64,000 nucleotides of DNA from Lampropedia cohaerens (GCF_001005215.1 NZ_LBNQ01000009.1:124001-188000), one strand, 5' to 3'; shown: positions 48,734 to 58,437, numbered from the stretch's first letter. Notes: generated from the letters alone by a model not told the origin. Made by a program: numbers and translations.

Positions 48734-49513
48734 ATGTTCCCCTTCAAATCGCTCGTTCTTGCCCCGGTTCTTGCTGCTGCGATGCTCGTGCAGGCGCAGA
48801 CGCCCGCGGATGCGCCGGCGCTGCCCCAGACCATCGTGGTCGGGCTCGACGACAACTTCCCGCCCATGGGTTTTCGCAATGAACGCAACGAGATCGTCGG
48901 TTTTGACATCGACATGGCCCGCGAGGCAGCGCGCCGCATGCAGGTCGACGCACAGTTTCGGCCCATCGACTGGAGCGCCAAGGAAGCTGAGCTCAACAGC
49001 AAGCGCGTGGACGTGCTGTGGAACGGCCTGACGATCACCGAGGAGCGCAAGAAGCACATCGCCTTTACCGCGCCGTACATGGAAAACCACCAGATCATCG
49101 TCGTGTCCGCTAAGTCGGACATCCAGAGCAAGGCCGATCTGGCGGGCAAGGTGATTGGCGCGCAGGAAGGCAGCAGTGCGCTCGATGCGATCGGCCGCGA
49201 CGCGGCCACGGCCAGCAGCTTCAAGCAGCTGCGCACCTTTGGCGACAACATCACCGCGCTGATGGACCTGGGCGTCGGGCGGGTTGACGCCGTGGTGCTG
49301 GACGAAGTGGTGGGCCGCTACTACGTGGCCAAGCGCAGCGACCAGTTCCGCGTGCTGCAGGACCATTTCGGCACCGAGGAGTACGGCGTTGGCGTACGCC
49401 GCGACGACACGCAGCTGCTGCAGCGCCTGGATGCCACGCTGGCTGCGATGAAGGCAGACGGCACGGCGCAGAAGATCTCCGAACAATGGTTCGGCGCCAA
49501 CGTGATCAAGTAA
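48734..49513 (+). CDS. Polar amino acid ABC transporter substrate-binding protein
   Basis: 259-residue family-3 solute-binding protein with a cleavable signal (FPFKSLVLAPVLAAAMLVQA). FPPMGFRNERNEIVGFDIDMA is the classic N-terminal motif, and NSKRVDVLWNGLTITEERKK with the later DLAGKVIGAQEGSSAL complete the two-lobed fold. Ligand class (polar amino acid such as glutamine, histidine or cystine) is inferred from the family; the exact ligand is open. ATG 48734 is chosen because the longer frame upstream has no signal-like sequence. A strong terminator follows before the permease. Confidence 0.9.
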   Translation: MFPFKSLVLAPVLAAAMLVQAQTPADAPALPQTIVVGLDDNFPPMGFRNERNEIVGFDIDMAREAARRMQVDAQFRPIDWSAKEAELNSKRVDVLWNGLTITEERKKHIAFTAPYMENHQIIVVSAKSDIQSKADLAGKVIGAQEGSSALDAIGRDAATASSFKQLRTFGDNITALMDLGVGRVDAVVLDEVVGRYYVAKRSDQFRVLQDHFGTEEYGVGVRRDDTQLLQRLDATLAAMKADGTAQKISEQWFGANVIK

Positions 49514-49545
49514 CGCTACCGCATCGACACTGGCGCGCGCAAAGT

Positions 49546-49570
49546 CCCGGCAAAACGGTGCCGGGTTTTT
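49546..49570 (+). terminator. Rho-independent terminator between binding protein and permease
   Basis: CCCGGCA (49546-49552) pairs with TGCCGGG (49559-49565) around AAACGG, followed by five T (49566-49570). It stands 33 bases after the binding-protein stop and 70 bases before the permease start, within what would otherwise be one operon. Confidence 0.88.
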
Positions 49571-49639
49571 GCGCTACGGCCACGCTTGCAATGGCCCGGC
49601 GGGCTGCAATGCTGATGCCGACCAGGCCGACTCTCTCTC

Positions 49640-50284
49640 ATGAACTACATTTTCTCGATGCTGCCGGCGCTCTGGCAGGGGTTGCAGGTCACGCTGCAGC
49701 TGTTTGCCATCACGCTGGCGCTGGCGATCCCGCTGGGCCTGCTGCTGGCGCTGGCACGCATCTCGCGGCACTGGTGGCTGTCGGGACTGGTCAATGCCTA
49801 TATCTGGCTGATGCGCGGCACGCCGCTGCTGCTGCAGATTTTCTTCATCTACTTCGCGCTGCCGGGGCTGGGCATCACCTTGCCCGATTTTCCGACGGCG
49901 GTGGTCGCCTTCGTGATGAACTATGCGGCCTACTTTGCGGAAATCTTTCGCGCTGGCATTCAGTCGGTGGATCGCGGCCAGTATGAAGGGGCCAAGGTGC
50001 TGGGGCTGACATATCCGCAGACCATGCGACGCATCGTGTTGCCGCAGATGGTGCGACGCATCCTGCCGCCGCTGTCCAACGAGACCATCACACTGGTCAA
50101 GGACACCTCGCTGATCTATGTGCTGGCGCTCAACGACCTGCTGCGTGCAGCGCGCCAGATCGTGCAGCGCGACTTCAACACCACCGCCTTCGTGGTGGCG
50201 GCGGTTTTCTACCTGCTGATGACACTGGCGCTCACCTGGCTGTTCCAGCGCCTGGAGCGACACTATGCCCGCTATGACGACTGA
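49640..50284 (+). CDS. Polar amino acid ABC transporter permease
   Basis: 214-residue HisM/GlnP-type permease with five hydrophobic segments. TLQLFAITLALAIPLGLLLA opens the family domain, WLMRGTPLLLQIFFIYFALP is the conserved RGTP loop, and the coupling loop is YEGAKVLGLTYPQTMRRIVLP. Only one permease gene is present, so it would form a homodimer. Its end overlaps the ATPase gene by 20 bases. Confidence 0.94.
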   Translation: MNYIFSMLPALWQGLQVTLQLFAITLALAIPLGLLLALARISRHWWLSGLVNAYIWLMRGTPLLLQIFFIYFALPGLGITLPDFPTAVVAFVMNYAAYFAEIFRAGIQSVDRGQYEGAKVLGLTYPQTMRRIVLPQMVRRILPPLSNETITLVKDTSLIYVLALNDLLRAARQIVQRDFNTTAFVVAAVFYLLMTLALTWLFQRLERHYARYDD

Positions 50285-51056
50285 GACGCCGCAGCCCCGC
50301 ATCATGATTGCCGCGCACGGGCTGGGCAAAGCGTTCGGCACCAACCGCGTGCTGCAGGGTGTGTCGCTGGATCTGGCGCATGGCGAGGTGGTGGCCGTGA
50401 TCGGGCCGTCGGGCTCGGGCAAAAGCACGTTCCTGCGCTGCCTCAACCACCTGGAGACCATCGACGAAGGCAGCGTGACCATCGATGGCGAGCCGTTGGC
50501 CACGGCAGGTCAGGATGGCCGCAGCCATTACGTGCCCGAGCGCGAGGTGCGGCGTATCTGCCGCAAGATGGGCATGGTGTTCCAGTCCTTCAACCTGTTT
50601 CCGCACATGACCGTGCTGCAAAACCTCATCGAGGCGCCAATGACCGTCAAGGGACTGGCGCGCGAGGCCGCCGTGGCCAAGGCCGAAGCCTTGCTGGACA
50701 AGGTCGGCCTGCTGGCCAAGCGTGACAGTTATCCGGGCCGACTCTCGGGCGGGCAGAAGCAGCGCGTGGCCATTGCCCGCGCGCTGGCGATGGAGCCTCA
50801 GATCATGCTGTTCGATGAGCCAACCTCGGCACTCGACCCGGAGCTGACCGGGGAGGTGTTGCGCACCATGCGCGCCCTGGCGCAGGAGCGCATGACCATG
50901 CTGGTGGTCACGCATGAGATGGGATTCGCGCGCGAGGTGGCCAATCGCGTCGTGTTCATGGACCAGGGCCAGCTCATTGAGCAGGCGCCAGCAGCGCAGT
51001 TCTTTGCCACGCCGCAGCACCCGCGCACGCAGGCGTTCCTGCAGCAGATGCTGTAG
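50265..51056 (+). CDS. Polar amino acid ABC transporter ATPase
   Basis: 263-residue GlnQ/HisP-type ATPase. Walker A GPSGSGKST (47-55), Q-loop MVFQSFNLFPHMTVLQN, signature LSGGQKQRVAIARALAM, Walker B IMLFDEPTSALDPE and switch VVTHEMGFA are intact. The ATG at 50265 lies inside the permease 3' end; the ATG at 50274 is a possible alternative. Overlap implies translational coupling to the permease. With the upstream binding protein this completes a second amino-compound importer beside potFGHI. Confidence 0.95.
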   Translation: MPAMTTETPQPRIMIAAHGLGKAFGTNRVLQGVSLDLAHGEVVAVIGPSGSGKSTFLRCLNHLETIDEGSVTIDGEPLATAGQDGRSHYVPEREVRRICRKMGMVFQSFNLFPHMTVLQNLIEAPMTVKGLAREAAVAKAEALLDKVGLLAKRDSYPGRLSGGQKQRVAIARALAMEPQIMLFDEPTSALDPELTGEVLRTMRALAQERMTMLVVTHEMGFAREVANRVVFMDQGQLIEQAPAAQFFATPQHPRTQAFLQQML

Positions 51057-51085
51057 GTGCTGTGCGAGCGCGGTGATCCGGTGCG

Positions 51086-51439
51086 TTACCGCGATTCCCA
51101 GATCACGTCTTCCTGCGCTTGCTGCGCAGCGCGCAGCAGCTGCAGCAGGGGCAGGGCGCGGTGGCGCAGCGCTACCGGTTCGTCGTCCTGCGTGCTGTCG
51201 TGCGCCGTTTCAGCGTGTGCGGCGGGTGCACCACCTTCCGCGGCAGCCTGCCTGGCCTCCTCGCGGGCCTGTTCTTCCTGTGCGATGGCCGCTTCAATGG
51301 CAGTGATGGCGCCGGCCAGTTGCTGTTGCGTGATGATGCCTGGTGCCGTGGCGTCCTTGCCGATGATTTTCAGCAGGCGTTTGGCATCGGCTTCGAAATA
51401 TTGGATGGGGGCACTGGATCGGGCGATGAAACGGTACAT
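51086..51439 (-). CDS. DUF1840 family protein
   Basis: 117-residue betaproteobacterial protein of unknown function. MYRFIARSSAPIQYFEADAK followed by RLLKIIGKDATAPGIITQQQLAGAI is the family core; the C-terminal third is charged helix (LPLLQLLRAAQQAQEDVIWESR, in parts). The middle is Ala/Glu-rich. ATG 51439 has GGAG seven to eight bases upstream on the minus strand; a start at 51454 adds five residues. It is divergent from radA and converges with the amino acid ATPase gene. Confidence 0.85.
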   Translation of the reverse strand: MYRFIARSSAPIQYFEADAKRLLKIIGKDATAPGIITQQQLAGAITAIEAAIAQEEQAREEARQAAAEGGAPAAHAETAHDSTQDDEPVALRHRALPLLQLLRAAQQAQEDVIWESR

Positions 51440-51557
51440 GGTGAAGCTCTCCATTCTGGTCTGACGCTAGCCAGCCTACATACTACTGGCCTGCGTACAG
51501 GCAAGGGGAGCGGTCCAAACTTGCTACATTGCAGTTTTGTTTGTTGGAGGATGCCGG

Positions 51558-52940
51558 TTGGTGCGCGATAAAACCCAATTTGTCTGCTCGGAGTGCGGTG
51601 CGGTGGCCACGCGCTGGCTCGGGCGCTGTCCTTCGTGTGGCGCATGGAACAGCCTGCAGGAGACGCAGCCACAGCCGGCGCGCAGCGAGGGCAAGAACCG
51701 TCTGGCGGCGTCGCACTATGCGGGTGCGAGCAGCGCCGTCATCACGCCACTGGCGCAGATCGAGACCCAGGATGTGGTGCGCAGTGCCAGTGGCATTGCC
51801 GAACTCGACCGTGTGCTCGGCGGCGGTGTGGTGGAAGGCTCGGTGGTACTCATCGGCGGCGATCCGGGCATTGGCAAGTCCACGCTGCTGCTGCAGACGC
51901 TCGATCGCCTGCAGCGCCAGGGCCTGCCCACGCTGTATGTCAGCGGCGAGGAAAGCGGCGCGCAGGTGGCGCTGCGCGCGCGCCGGCTTGGTCTGCCCGA
52001 CAGTCAGGTGCCGATCCTCACGGAGACGCAGCTTGAGCGCATTCTGACGGCGCTCGACAAGCAGCAGCCTGCGGTGGCGGTGATTGATTCCATCCAGACC
52101 CTGTTTTCCGACCAGCTCACGGCCGCGCCCGGCTCGGTGTCACAGGTACGCGAATGCGCCGCCCATCTGACGCGGCTGGCCAAGAGCACGGGCATCGCCA
52201 TCGTGCTGGTCGGCCATGTCACCAAGGAGGGCACGATCGCCGGGCCACGTGTGCTGGAGCACATGGTCGACACGGTGCTGTACTTCGAAGGCGACACGCA
52301 CAGCAGCTTCCGGCTGGTGCGGGCGATCAAGAATCGGTTCGGGGCGGTCAACGAGATCGGCGTATTCGCCATGACGGAAGCCGGACTGAAGGGCGTGAGC
52401 AATCCGAGCGCCATCTTCCTCAGCCAGCACCGTGACGCGGTGGCGGGCAGTTGCGTGCTCGTCACGCTGGAGGGCACGCGCCCGCTGCTGGTGGAAATCC
52501 AGGCGCTGGTCGATGCCGGCGGGCCGAGCCCCCGGCGGCTGTCCGTCGGACTGGAGCGCGACCGGCTGGCCATGCTGCTGGCAGTGCTGCATCGCCATGC
52601 GGGCGTGGCCACTTACGACCAGGACGTGTTCATCAATGCCGTCGGCGGCGTGCGCATCAACGAGCCTGCCGCTGATCTGGCGATTCTGCTGGCGATCTAC
52701 TCCTCCCTGCGCAACCAGCCGTTGCCCAAAGGGCTGCTGGTGTTCGGGGAGGTGGGACTGGCCGGCGAGGTGCGGCCAGCCGCGCGCGGCCAGGAGCGCT
52801 TGCGCGAGGCGGCCAAGCTCGGCTTTCACACCGCCGTCATTCCCCGTGCGAATGCACCCAAGAGTCCGATTGCAGGGCTGACCGTGCATTCCATCGAGCG
52901 GGTCGAGCAGGCGATGGACGTGGTGCGCACCATCGATTGA
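51558..52940 (+). CDS. radA: DNA recombination/repair protein RadA
   Basis: 460-residue RecA-related helicase that drives branch migration in recombination and DNA uptake. A four-Cys zinc finger (Cys10, 13, 24, 27), Walker A GGDPGIGKST, the RadA-specific KNRFG in RAIKNRFGAVNEIG, and a C-terminal Lon-protease-like domain (LLVFGEVGLAGEVRPAARGQER) are all present. The start is non-ATG: TTG 51558 has GGAGG (51546-51550) seven bases before it; GTG 51561 is next. The ATG at 51551 is out of frame. Confidence 0.95.
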   Translation: MVRDKTQFVCSECGAVATRWLGRCPSCGAWNSLQETQPQPARSEGKNRLAASHYAGASSAVITPLAQIETQDVVRSASGIAELDRVLGGGVVEGSVVLIGGDPGIGKSTLLLQTLDRLQRQGLPTLYVSGEESGAQVALRARRLGLPDSQVPILTETQLERILTALDKQQPAVAVIDSIQTLFSDQLTAAPGSVSQVRECAAHLTRLAKSTGIAIVLVGHVTKEGTIAGPRVLEHMVDTVLYFEGDTHSSFRLVRAIKNRFGAVNEIGVFAMTEAGLKGVSNPSAIFLSQHRDAVAGSCVLVTLEGTRPLLVEIQALVDAGGPSPRRLSVGLERDRLAMLLAVLHRHAGVATYDQDVFINAVGGVRINEPAADLAILLAIYSSLRNQPLPKGLLVFGEVGLAGEVRPAARGQERLREAAKLGFHTAVIPRANAPKSPIAGLTVHSIERVEQAMDVVRTID

Positions 52941-52967
52941 TGGGGGCGCCAGCGCAGGCATGCACCG

Positions 52968-55538
52968 CTAGCTGGTGGCGGGACCAGCCTGTGGCCCGGC
53001 GCCCGGCTGAGGCAGCGGCACCACCATGGTGGCGTCGAAGGCGTCATCGGGCATCGGGTGGTGCGGCACTTCCGTGCTGGCAGGAGGCGCAGCCACCGCT
53101 TGCGAGAGATCGGTCGCCTGGTACTGCGTCAGGGCCACCCGGGTGGCGCGCAGCATCAGACCTTCCTGATCCAGTGGTACCAGCGTGCCGCGCTCAAAAC
53201 AGGCCGCCAGTGTGTTGCGCTGCATCAGAAAGCTGCGCCCGTCATTGCTGACCAGCAGGTGCAGCTGGCGATGCTGGCTGTGCCAGGCATACTGCACGCG
53301 CAGGCCGTCTTCCGAGTCCGTCTGCTGGGCGCCGGTGCCGAAATGAAACCATTCGCCAATAGTGCGGGCATCCGCCCATGCCAGGACATCGGCGGCGGGT
53401 TGCTCGTCGGCCTGCGGCTCCACCACGGTCAGGCCCGGCAGCTCGATGCCGACCACCATTTCGATGTGTTCACGGCTCAGCGGAATGTCGCCAGCCGAGG
53501 CGTTGCCGACCAGATTCTCCAGATTTTCCAGCTTGCCGGCCAGTTGCCGCAACTGACTGGCCGACAGCCCTTGCGCGCGCGAGAGGAAGGCCTCCTGTAC
53601 CAGGGCCTGGATCTTGGCGACGGCCGCGTCCTGTACGACATCGAGCACGCCCACCAGTGCGAGGCCGGCGCGCAAGCGGGCCAGCAGCTGCGGCAGTGCC
53701 TGCACGGCGCGGCGCCGCTCGCGCGACGTGGTCTTGGCGCTGGTCACCCAGATCAGCAGTGATGCAGCGCGCTTGAAGGCGCGCGTCTCCGTCGACTTCG
53801 GTCCCGAGCGGATCGCCGAAACGGCCAGCACCTCCGCCCAGGTCTTGAACAGAAAGGAACGGATTTCCTCCTTGATCGGCAGGTCCTGCAACAGCCTGCG
53901 CAACTCAATGGTAAAGCGCACCAGCAGCGTTTCCTTTTCCTCGATCTGCTGCGCTACCGAAATCGCCTTGCCGGCCAGCCGATGCTCGCTGAGATGCTTC
54001 TGCAGGAACTTCTCGAACTCGTTGAGCGCGAGCTGGAACACCTTCACCCCGGTATCCGGGTACTGCTCGATCATCTGGACGATGCGGCGGATTTCCGACT
54101 CCAGCGCGCTGCCCTGGAAATTCGCGCCATCGAATCCCATAGCGGCGCTGCCCATGCGGTCGATGAGGCGCTTGATGGGGTGCTCGGCATTGGTGAAGAA
54201 GTCGGCATCGGACAGCGCCACGCGCAGCACAGGTACCTGCAGCCGTGCAAACAATACGCGCAGTGAAGCCGGCACGCGGTCTTCCGACAACACGCTCTGA
54301 AACATCAGCGCCACCATTTCGATGATGGCCTTTTCGTTGGGCTGATTGGCCTGCTGTTTGATGGCTTCGGACTGTTGCCGCGCCACCCTGACCAGCTGCT
54401 GTCCGACTGCCGCCGGCGACTGGATGAAGGTGGTACCGGCGGCAACCTGTTCCAGCTGCGCGATGGCTTGCACCTGCTGCGCCTGCAGTGCGTGCGCCAG
54501 CGCCGTACTCGGGGCGGGCTGCACGCCACCGGGCCCGGCGCCCAGTACGAGGCTCATGCGCGCAAGAATGCTTTGCTGCAGGGCCTGCACCTGCTGCAGC
54601 ACCTGTTGTCCGAAGCGTGCCTGTGGCGCCTGCAGCGGCGTGGTTGCAGGCATGGGCGCACCGGGCACGACCATCTGCGGCGCCAGAAAGCCGGAGGCCG
54701 CAGGCTGGGTCAGAAAGACCGGTGCGGGCATGGCCATTCCGGTCGGCACCGCAACGCCCGGCTGCACGGGATTTGGGCTGCGGGCATCTTGCGAGTGAGG
54801 GGGATGGGCCTGTGGCCCCGCGGTCCCCGCCCAGGCCGCTGCGCCCGCAGCGGCAAGGCTGCCGTGCCCCGAGCGCGGCGCGGCAGCAACGGGCTGCGGC
54901 ACCAGCGGCGCGATGCCATGGTCTTCCAGGAACTGGTTGGCGGCCTGGTAGGCCTTGAGCAGGATAGCCGCCCATTCCTGGCTGATCTGCTGCATGAGCC
55001 AGATGAACATCGGTTTGCTCAGCCCGGCTTTGAGCCATGTCTGGACGATGTTTTCGGCCACCGTGGCCGGCAGAATGACATCCCCGGGGCTCAGGCGCTG
55101 CTCGCCCAGGCGGTGCAGCCGCCGACGCAGCTCAATGAAGGCGGGATCGACACTGTCGGCGACCTGCATGCTCAGACGCGAGGAGGCGATCAGGCCTTCG
55201 ATGGCTTCATCGCTGATGAGCTGCAGCTCGTCGATGCTCTGGGCGGTTTCCAGCGACTTGCGCTGTGCCACCGGCTGGTCGGGATTGGTCAGTGCCGCCC
55301 GCCAGGTGGCCAGCAGCGCCTGCGCCCAGTCCCGGCGACTGCGCATGTACTGCTGCGCCCATTGATCCAGTGGCAGCGGTTCGAGTTGCGCCGAACCACT
55401 GGCTGCAGCAAGGTGCTGATCGAAGGCGCGGGTGATCAGCCGGTCCAGCTCCGCGATGCCGCTGCACAGCGACTGCAGAAAAGTCTGGCGCGCAACGCGC
55501 GCCAGACTCTGGCTGTCGCTGACGGTCCGGGCATTCAT
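52968..55538 (-). CDS. DUF1631 family protein
   Basis: 856-residue predicted cytoplasmic protein of the DUF1631 family, sometimes mis-annotated as thymidine phosphorylase. The N-terminal FLQSLCSGIAELDRLITRAF and the central region KAIIEMVALMFQSVLSEDRV, RVLFARLQVPVLRVALSDADFF and SIRSGPKSTETRAFKRAASLL-like segments are family features. Residues about 210-370 are a Gln/Ala/Pro-rich low-complexity stretch. A C-terminal PilZ-like character is possible (LRVQYAWHSQHRQLHLLVSN) but not certain. Function is unknown. It converges with radA and lies 12 bases upstream of the start side of secF's stop. Confidence 0.8.
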   Translation of the reverse strand: MNARTVSDSQSLARVARQTFLQSLCSGIAELDRLITRAFDQHLAAASGSAQLEPLPLDQWAQQYMRSRRDWAQALLATWRAALTNPDQPVAQRKSLETAQSIDELQLISDEAIEGLIASSRLSMQVADSVDPAFIELRRRLHRLGEQRLSPGDVILPATVAENIVQTWLKAGLSKPMFIWLMQQISQEWAAILLKAYQAANQFLEDHGIAPLVPQPVAAAPRSGHGSLAAAGAAAWAGTAGPQAHPPHSQDARSPNPVQPGVAVPTGMAMPAPVFLTQPAASGFLAPQMVVPGAPMPATTPLQAPQARFGQQVLQQVQALQQSILARMSLVLGAGPGGVQPAPSTALAHALQAQQVQAIAQLEQVAAGTTFIQSPAAVGQQLVRVARQQSEAIKQQANQPNEKAIIEMVALMFQSVLSEDRVPASLRVLFARLQVPVLRVALSDADFFTNAEHPIKRLIDRMGSAAMGFDGANFQGSALESEIRRIVQMIEQYPDTGVKVFQLALNEFEKFLQKHLSEHRLAGKAISVAQQIEEKETLLVRFTIELRRLLQDLPIKEEIRSFLFKTWAEVLAVSAIRSGPKSTETRAFKRAASLLIWVTSAKTTSRERRRAVQALPQLLARLRAGLALVGVLDVVQDAAVAKIQALVQEAFLSRAQGLSASQLRQLAGKLENLENLVGNASAGDIPLSREHIEMVVGIELPGLTVVEPQADEQPAADVLAWADARTIGEWFHFGTGAQQTDSEDGLRVQYAWHSQHRQLHLLVSNDGRSFLMQRNTLAACFERGTLVPLDQEGLMLRATRVALTQYQATDLSQAVAAPPASTEVPHHPMPDDAFDATMVVPLPQPGAGPQAGPATS

Positions 55539-55550
55539 GGTGGTGCAAGC

Positions 55551-56501
55551 TTACACCACCGCTCCTGCATTGGGGTCGTTGGGATCGATGGACTGCTTTT
55601 GCGGCTTGACCAGATCCTCGCGCTTGACGCCCATCCACAGCACCAGCCCCGAGCCGACGAAGATCGACGAATACACGCCAAAGATGATGCCGATGGTCAG
55701 TGCCAGCGCAAAGTAGTGCAGGCTCGGTCCGCCGAAGAACAGCATGCACAACACCATGGCTTCCGTCGACGCGTGCGTAATGACGGTGCGGCTCATGGTA
55801 CTGGTGATGGCATGGTCGAGCACCTGGCGGGTGTTCATCTTGCGGTTCTTGCGGAACATCTCGCGCACCCGGTCGAAGATCACCACGACCTCATTGACCG
55901 AATAGCCGAACACCGCCAGCACGCCGGCAAGTACCGCCAGCGAGAACTCCCACTGGAAGAATGAGAAGCAGCCCAGGATGATCACCACATCGTGCAGGTT
56001 GGCGATGATGGCTGCCAGACCGAACTTCCATTCAAAGCGAAACGCCAGGTAGATCGTGATGCCGGCGGCCACGAAGGCCAAGGCCAGCAGGCCCTGCTGG
56101 GTGAGCTCGTCGCCCACCTGCGGGCCGACGAACTCGGTGCGCAGCAGCTTCACCTCGGGCTCGTCCTTTTGCAGCTGGGCCAGCACCTGGGCGCTTTGCT
56201 CGTTGCTGGTGGCGCCTTCCTGCACCGGCAGCCGAATCAACACGTCGCGGGCGGTGCCGATGTTTTGTACCTGCACCTCGCCGTAGCCCATGCCTGCGAT
56301 GGAGCTGCGCACCTGCTCCAGATTTGCCGCCTGCGGATACTGCACCTGCACCACCGTGCCGCCGGTGAACTCGACCGACAGGTTCAATCCCTTGGTGGCC
56401 AGGAAGAACACCGAGAGCACGAACAGGATGATCGAGATGATGTTGAACACCAGTACGTGCTTCATGAACGGGATGTCCCGTTGAATTCTGAAGAATTCCA
56501 T
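55551..56501 (-). CDS. secF: Protein translocase subunit SecF
   Basis: 316-residue inner-membrane protein that, with SecD and YajC, uses the proton motive force to complete Sec export. FNIISIILFVLSVFFLATKG, then GLNLSVEFTGGTVVQVQYP with the signature near the first periplasmic loop, and EFVGPQVGDELTQQGLLAL are diagnostic; the C-terminal helices include GYSVNEVVVIFDRVREMFRK. The ATG at 56501 is chosen over a longer frame. It follows secD by 13 bases. Confidence 0.96.
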   Translation of the reverse strand: MEFFRIQRDIPFMKHVLVFNIISIILFVLSVFFLATKGLNLSVEFTGGTVVQVQYPQAANLEQVRSSIAGMGYGEVQVQNIGTARDVLIRLPVQEGATSNEQSAQVLAQLQKDEPEVKLLRTEFVGPQVGDELTQQGLLALAFVAAGITIYLAFRFEWKFGLAAIIANLHDVVIILGCFSFFQWEFSLAVLAGVLAVFGYSVNEVVVIFDRVREMFRKNRKMNTRQVLDHAITSTMSRTVITHASTEAMVLCMLFFGGPSLHYFALALTIGIIFGVYSSIFVGSGLVLWMGVKREDLVKPQKQSIDPNDPNAGAVV

Positions 56502-56514
56502 GGCTGTTGCTCCC

Positions 56515-58437
56515 CTATGCCTGCTGGGACTGTTCGTCGCCGTTCTTGCGCGATGTGGCGCCGGCGGAGATGGGTGGCTTGATGCCGGGTTTCCAGACCT
56601 GGCCGATGGCAATGGACTTCAGGCGCTTGCGGCGGCCATACCAGAGGTTGACCAGGCCGCGTGAGAAGAACACGGCCGAGAACATGCTGGTGAGCACGCC
56701 GATGCAGTGCACCACCGCAAAGCCCCGCACCGGGCCGTGGCCGAAGGCCAGCAGCGCAAAGCCCGCGATGAGGGTGGTGACGTTCGAATCGAGAATCGTC
56801 GCCCAGGCGCGTTCGTAGCCGGCGTGGATGGCTGCCTGGGGCGAGGCGCCCGAGCGCAGCTCCTCGCGGATGCGCTCGTTGATCAGCACGTTGGAGTCGA
56901 TCGCCACGCCCAGCGCCAGCGCCATCGCGGCAATGCCGGGCAGCGTCAGCGTCGCCTGCAGCATCGACAGCACCGCCAGCAGCAGCAGCACGTTGACCAG
57001 CAGCGACAGCGACGAAATCACGCCGAACACCAAGTAGTAGATGCACATGAACACCATGATGATGATCAGGCCCCACACCACGCTGCTCTGGCCGCGTTCG
57101 ATGTTCTCGGCCCCGAGGCTGGGGCCGATGGTGTATTCCTCGATGATCTCCATCGGCGCGGCCAGCGCGCCCGAGCGCAGAATCACGGCGGTTTCGGTGG
57201 CCTCGCGCGGGGTGAAGGCGCCGGAGATCTGCACGCGCCCACCCGGAATCTCCTCGTTGATGTTGGGGGCGGTCACGACCGTGCCTTGGCCCCGCTCGAA
57301 CAGGATGATGGCCAGCCGCTTGTTGACGTTGTCGCGCGTGACTTCGCGGAAAATACGTGCGCCCGGCCCGTCGAATTCCAGGTTGACCACCGGCATGTTG
57401 CCGCGTTGCTGGTCAAACCCGGGCTGGGCATCGAGCAGGTTCTCGCCGGTGAGGATGACCTGCCGCTGCACGACCACGCGCTGGCCGTTGGAGTCCTGGA
57501 ACACTTCCGAGCCGAATGGCACCGGGCCGGCGCCACGCTCTGCCGCGCGGCCCTCGGCGGACTCGTCCACCAGCCGGATCTGCAGCGTCGCAGTGCGTCC
57601 GATCATGCGCTTGGCCTGCGCCACGTCCTGCACGCCGGGCAGCTGCACGATGATGCGGTCGGCGCCGGAGCGCTGGATTACCGGCTCGGCCACACCCAGT
57701 TCGTTGATGCGGTTGTGCAGCGTGCTCATGTTCTGTGCCAGCGCCTGCTCTTGAATGCGCTGCGTGGCTTCCGGCGTGAAGACGATGCGCAGCTGCGTGC
57801 CGGTCGAGCGGGCCGGATCAATCGTCAGGTCGGGATAGTTTTCGCGCAGCAGGTCGCCCACAGTCTGTGCGTCTGCACTGTCTTGCAGCGCCAGCGTGAC
57901 GGCCTGGCCGTCACGGCGTACGCCACCGTGGCGGATGTCGCGCTCGCGCAGGGCCGTGCGCAGGCTGCTCGCAAAGGCTTCGGCGCGCTGCACCATGGCG
58001 CCTTCCATGTCGACCTGCAAGGTGAAGTGCACGCCGCCGCGCAGGTCCAGCCCCAGATACATCGGCCGGGCGTTGATGGCCTGCAGCCATGCTGGCGTGC
58101 GCGAGAGCAGATTGAGCGCGACGGAGTAGCCCGCCGTGTCCTCATCGGGAGCCAGCGCCGCTGCAATGGCATCGCGCGCAGGTGCCTGATCGTCCTGGCT
58201 GTTGAGGCGCACGCGCAGCGACTGCTCGTCACGCTCGACGGCCTTGACGGGGATGTTCTCGCTCTGCAGCACATTGAGCACCCGCGCCTGCAGGCTGTCG
58301 TTGATGGGCGAATCGGGCCGCAGCGAGGCCACCTGCACGGCGTAGTCCTCGCCATAGATGTTGGGCAGCGTGTAGAGCAGGCCCACAACCACCGCAATCA
58401 GCATGATTGCGTATTTCCAGACCGGGTAGCGGTTCAT
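56515..58437 (-). CDS. secD: Protein translocase subunit SecD
   Basis: 640-residue partner of SecF. YPVWKYAIMLIAVVVGLLYTLPNIYGEDYAVQV (two adjoining parts) forms the first helix; MYLGLDLRGGVHFTLQVDME is the family signature; the large periplasmic region (about residues 100-450) includes GRVQISGAFTPREATETAVILRSGALAAPM in parts; five more helices follow, with GIAAMALALGVAIDSNVLINERIREEL (adjoining parts) carrying the conserved Asp. Length is typical for proteobacteria. Confidence 0.97.
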   Translation of the reverse strand: MNRYPVWKYAIMLIAVVVGLLYTLPNIYGEDYAVQVASLRPDSPINDSLQARVLNVLQSENIPVKAVERDEQSLRVRLNSQDDQAPARDAIAAALAPDEDTAGYSVALNLLSRTPAWLQAINARPMYLGLDLRGGVHFTLQVDMEGAMVQRAEAFASSLRTALRERDIRHGGVRRDGQAVTLALQDSADAQTVGDLLRENYPDLTIDPARSTGTQLRIVFTPEATQRIQEQALAQNMSTLHNRINELGVAEPVIQRSGADRIIVQLPGVQDVAQAKRMIGRTATLQIRLVDESAEGRAAERGAGPVPFGSEVFQDSNGQRVVVQRQVILTGENLLDAQPGFDQQRGNMPVVNLEFDGPGARIFREVTRDNVNKRLAIILFERGQGTVVTAPNINEEIPGGRVQISGAFTPREATETAVILRSGALAAPMEIIEEYTIGPSLGAENIERGQSSVVWGLIIIMVFMCIYYLVFGVISSLSLLVNVLLLLAVLSMLQATLTLPGIAAMALALGVAIDSNVLINERIREELRSGASPQAAIHAGYERAWATILDSNVTTLIAGFALLAFGHGPVRGFAVVHCIGVLTSMFSAVFFSRGLVNLWYGRRKRLKSIAIGQVWKPGIKPPISAGATSRKNGDEQSQQA

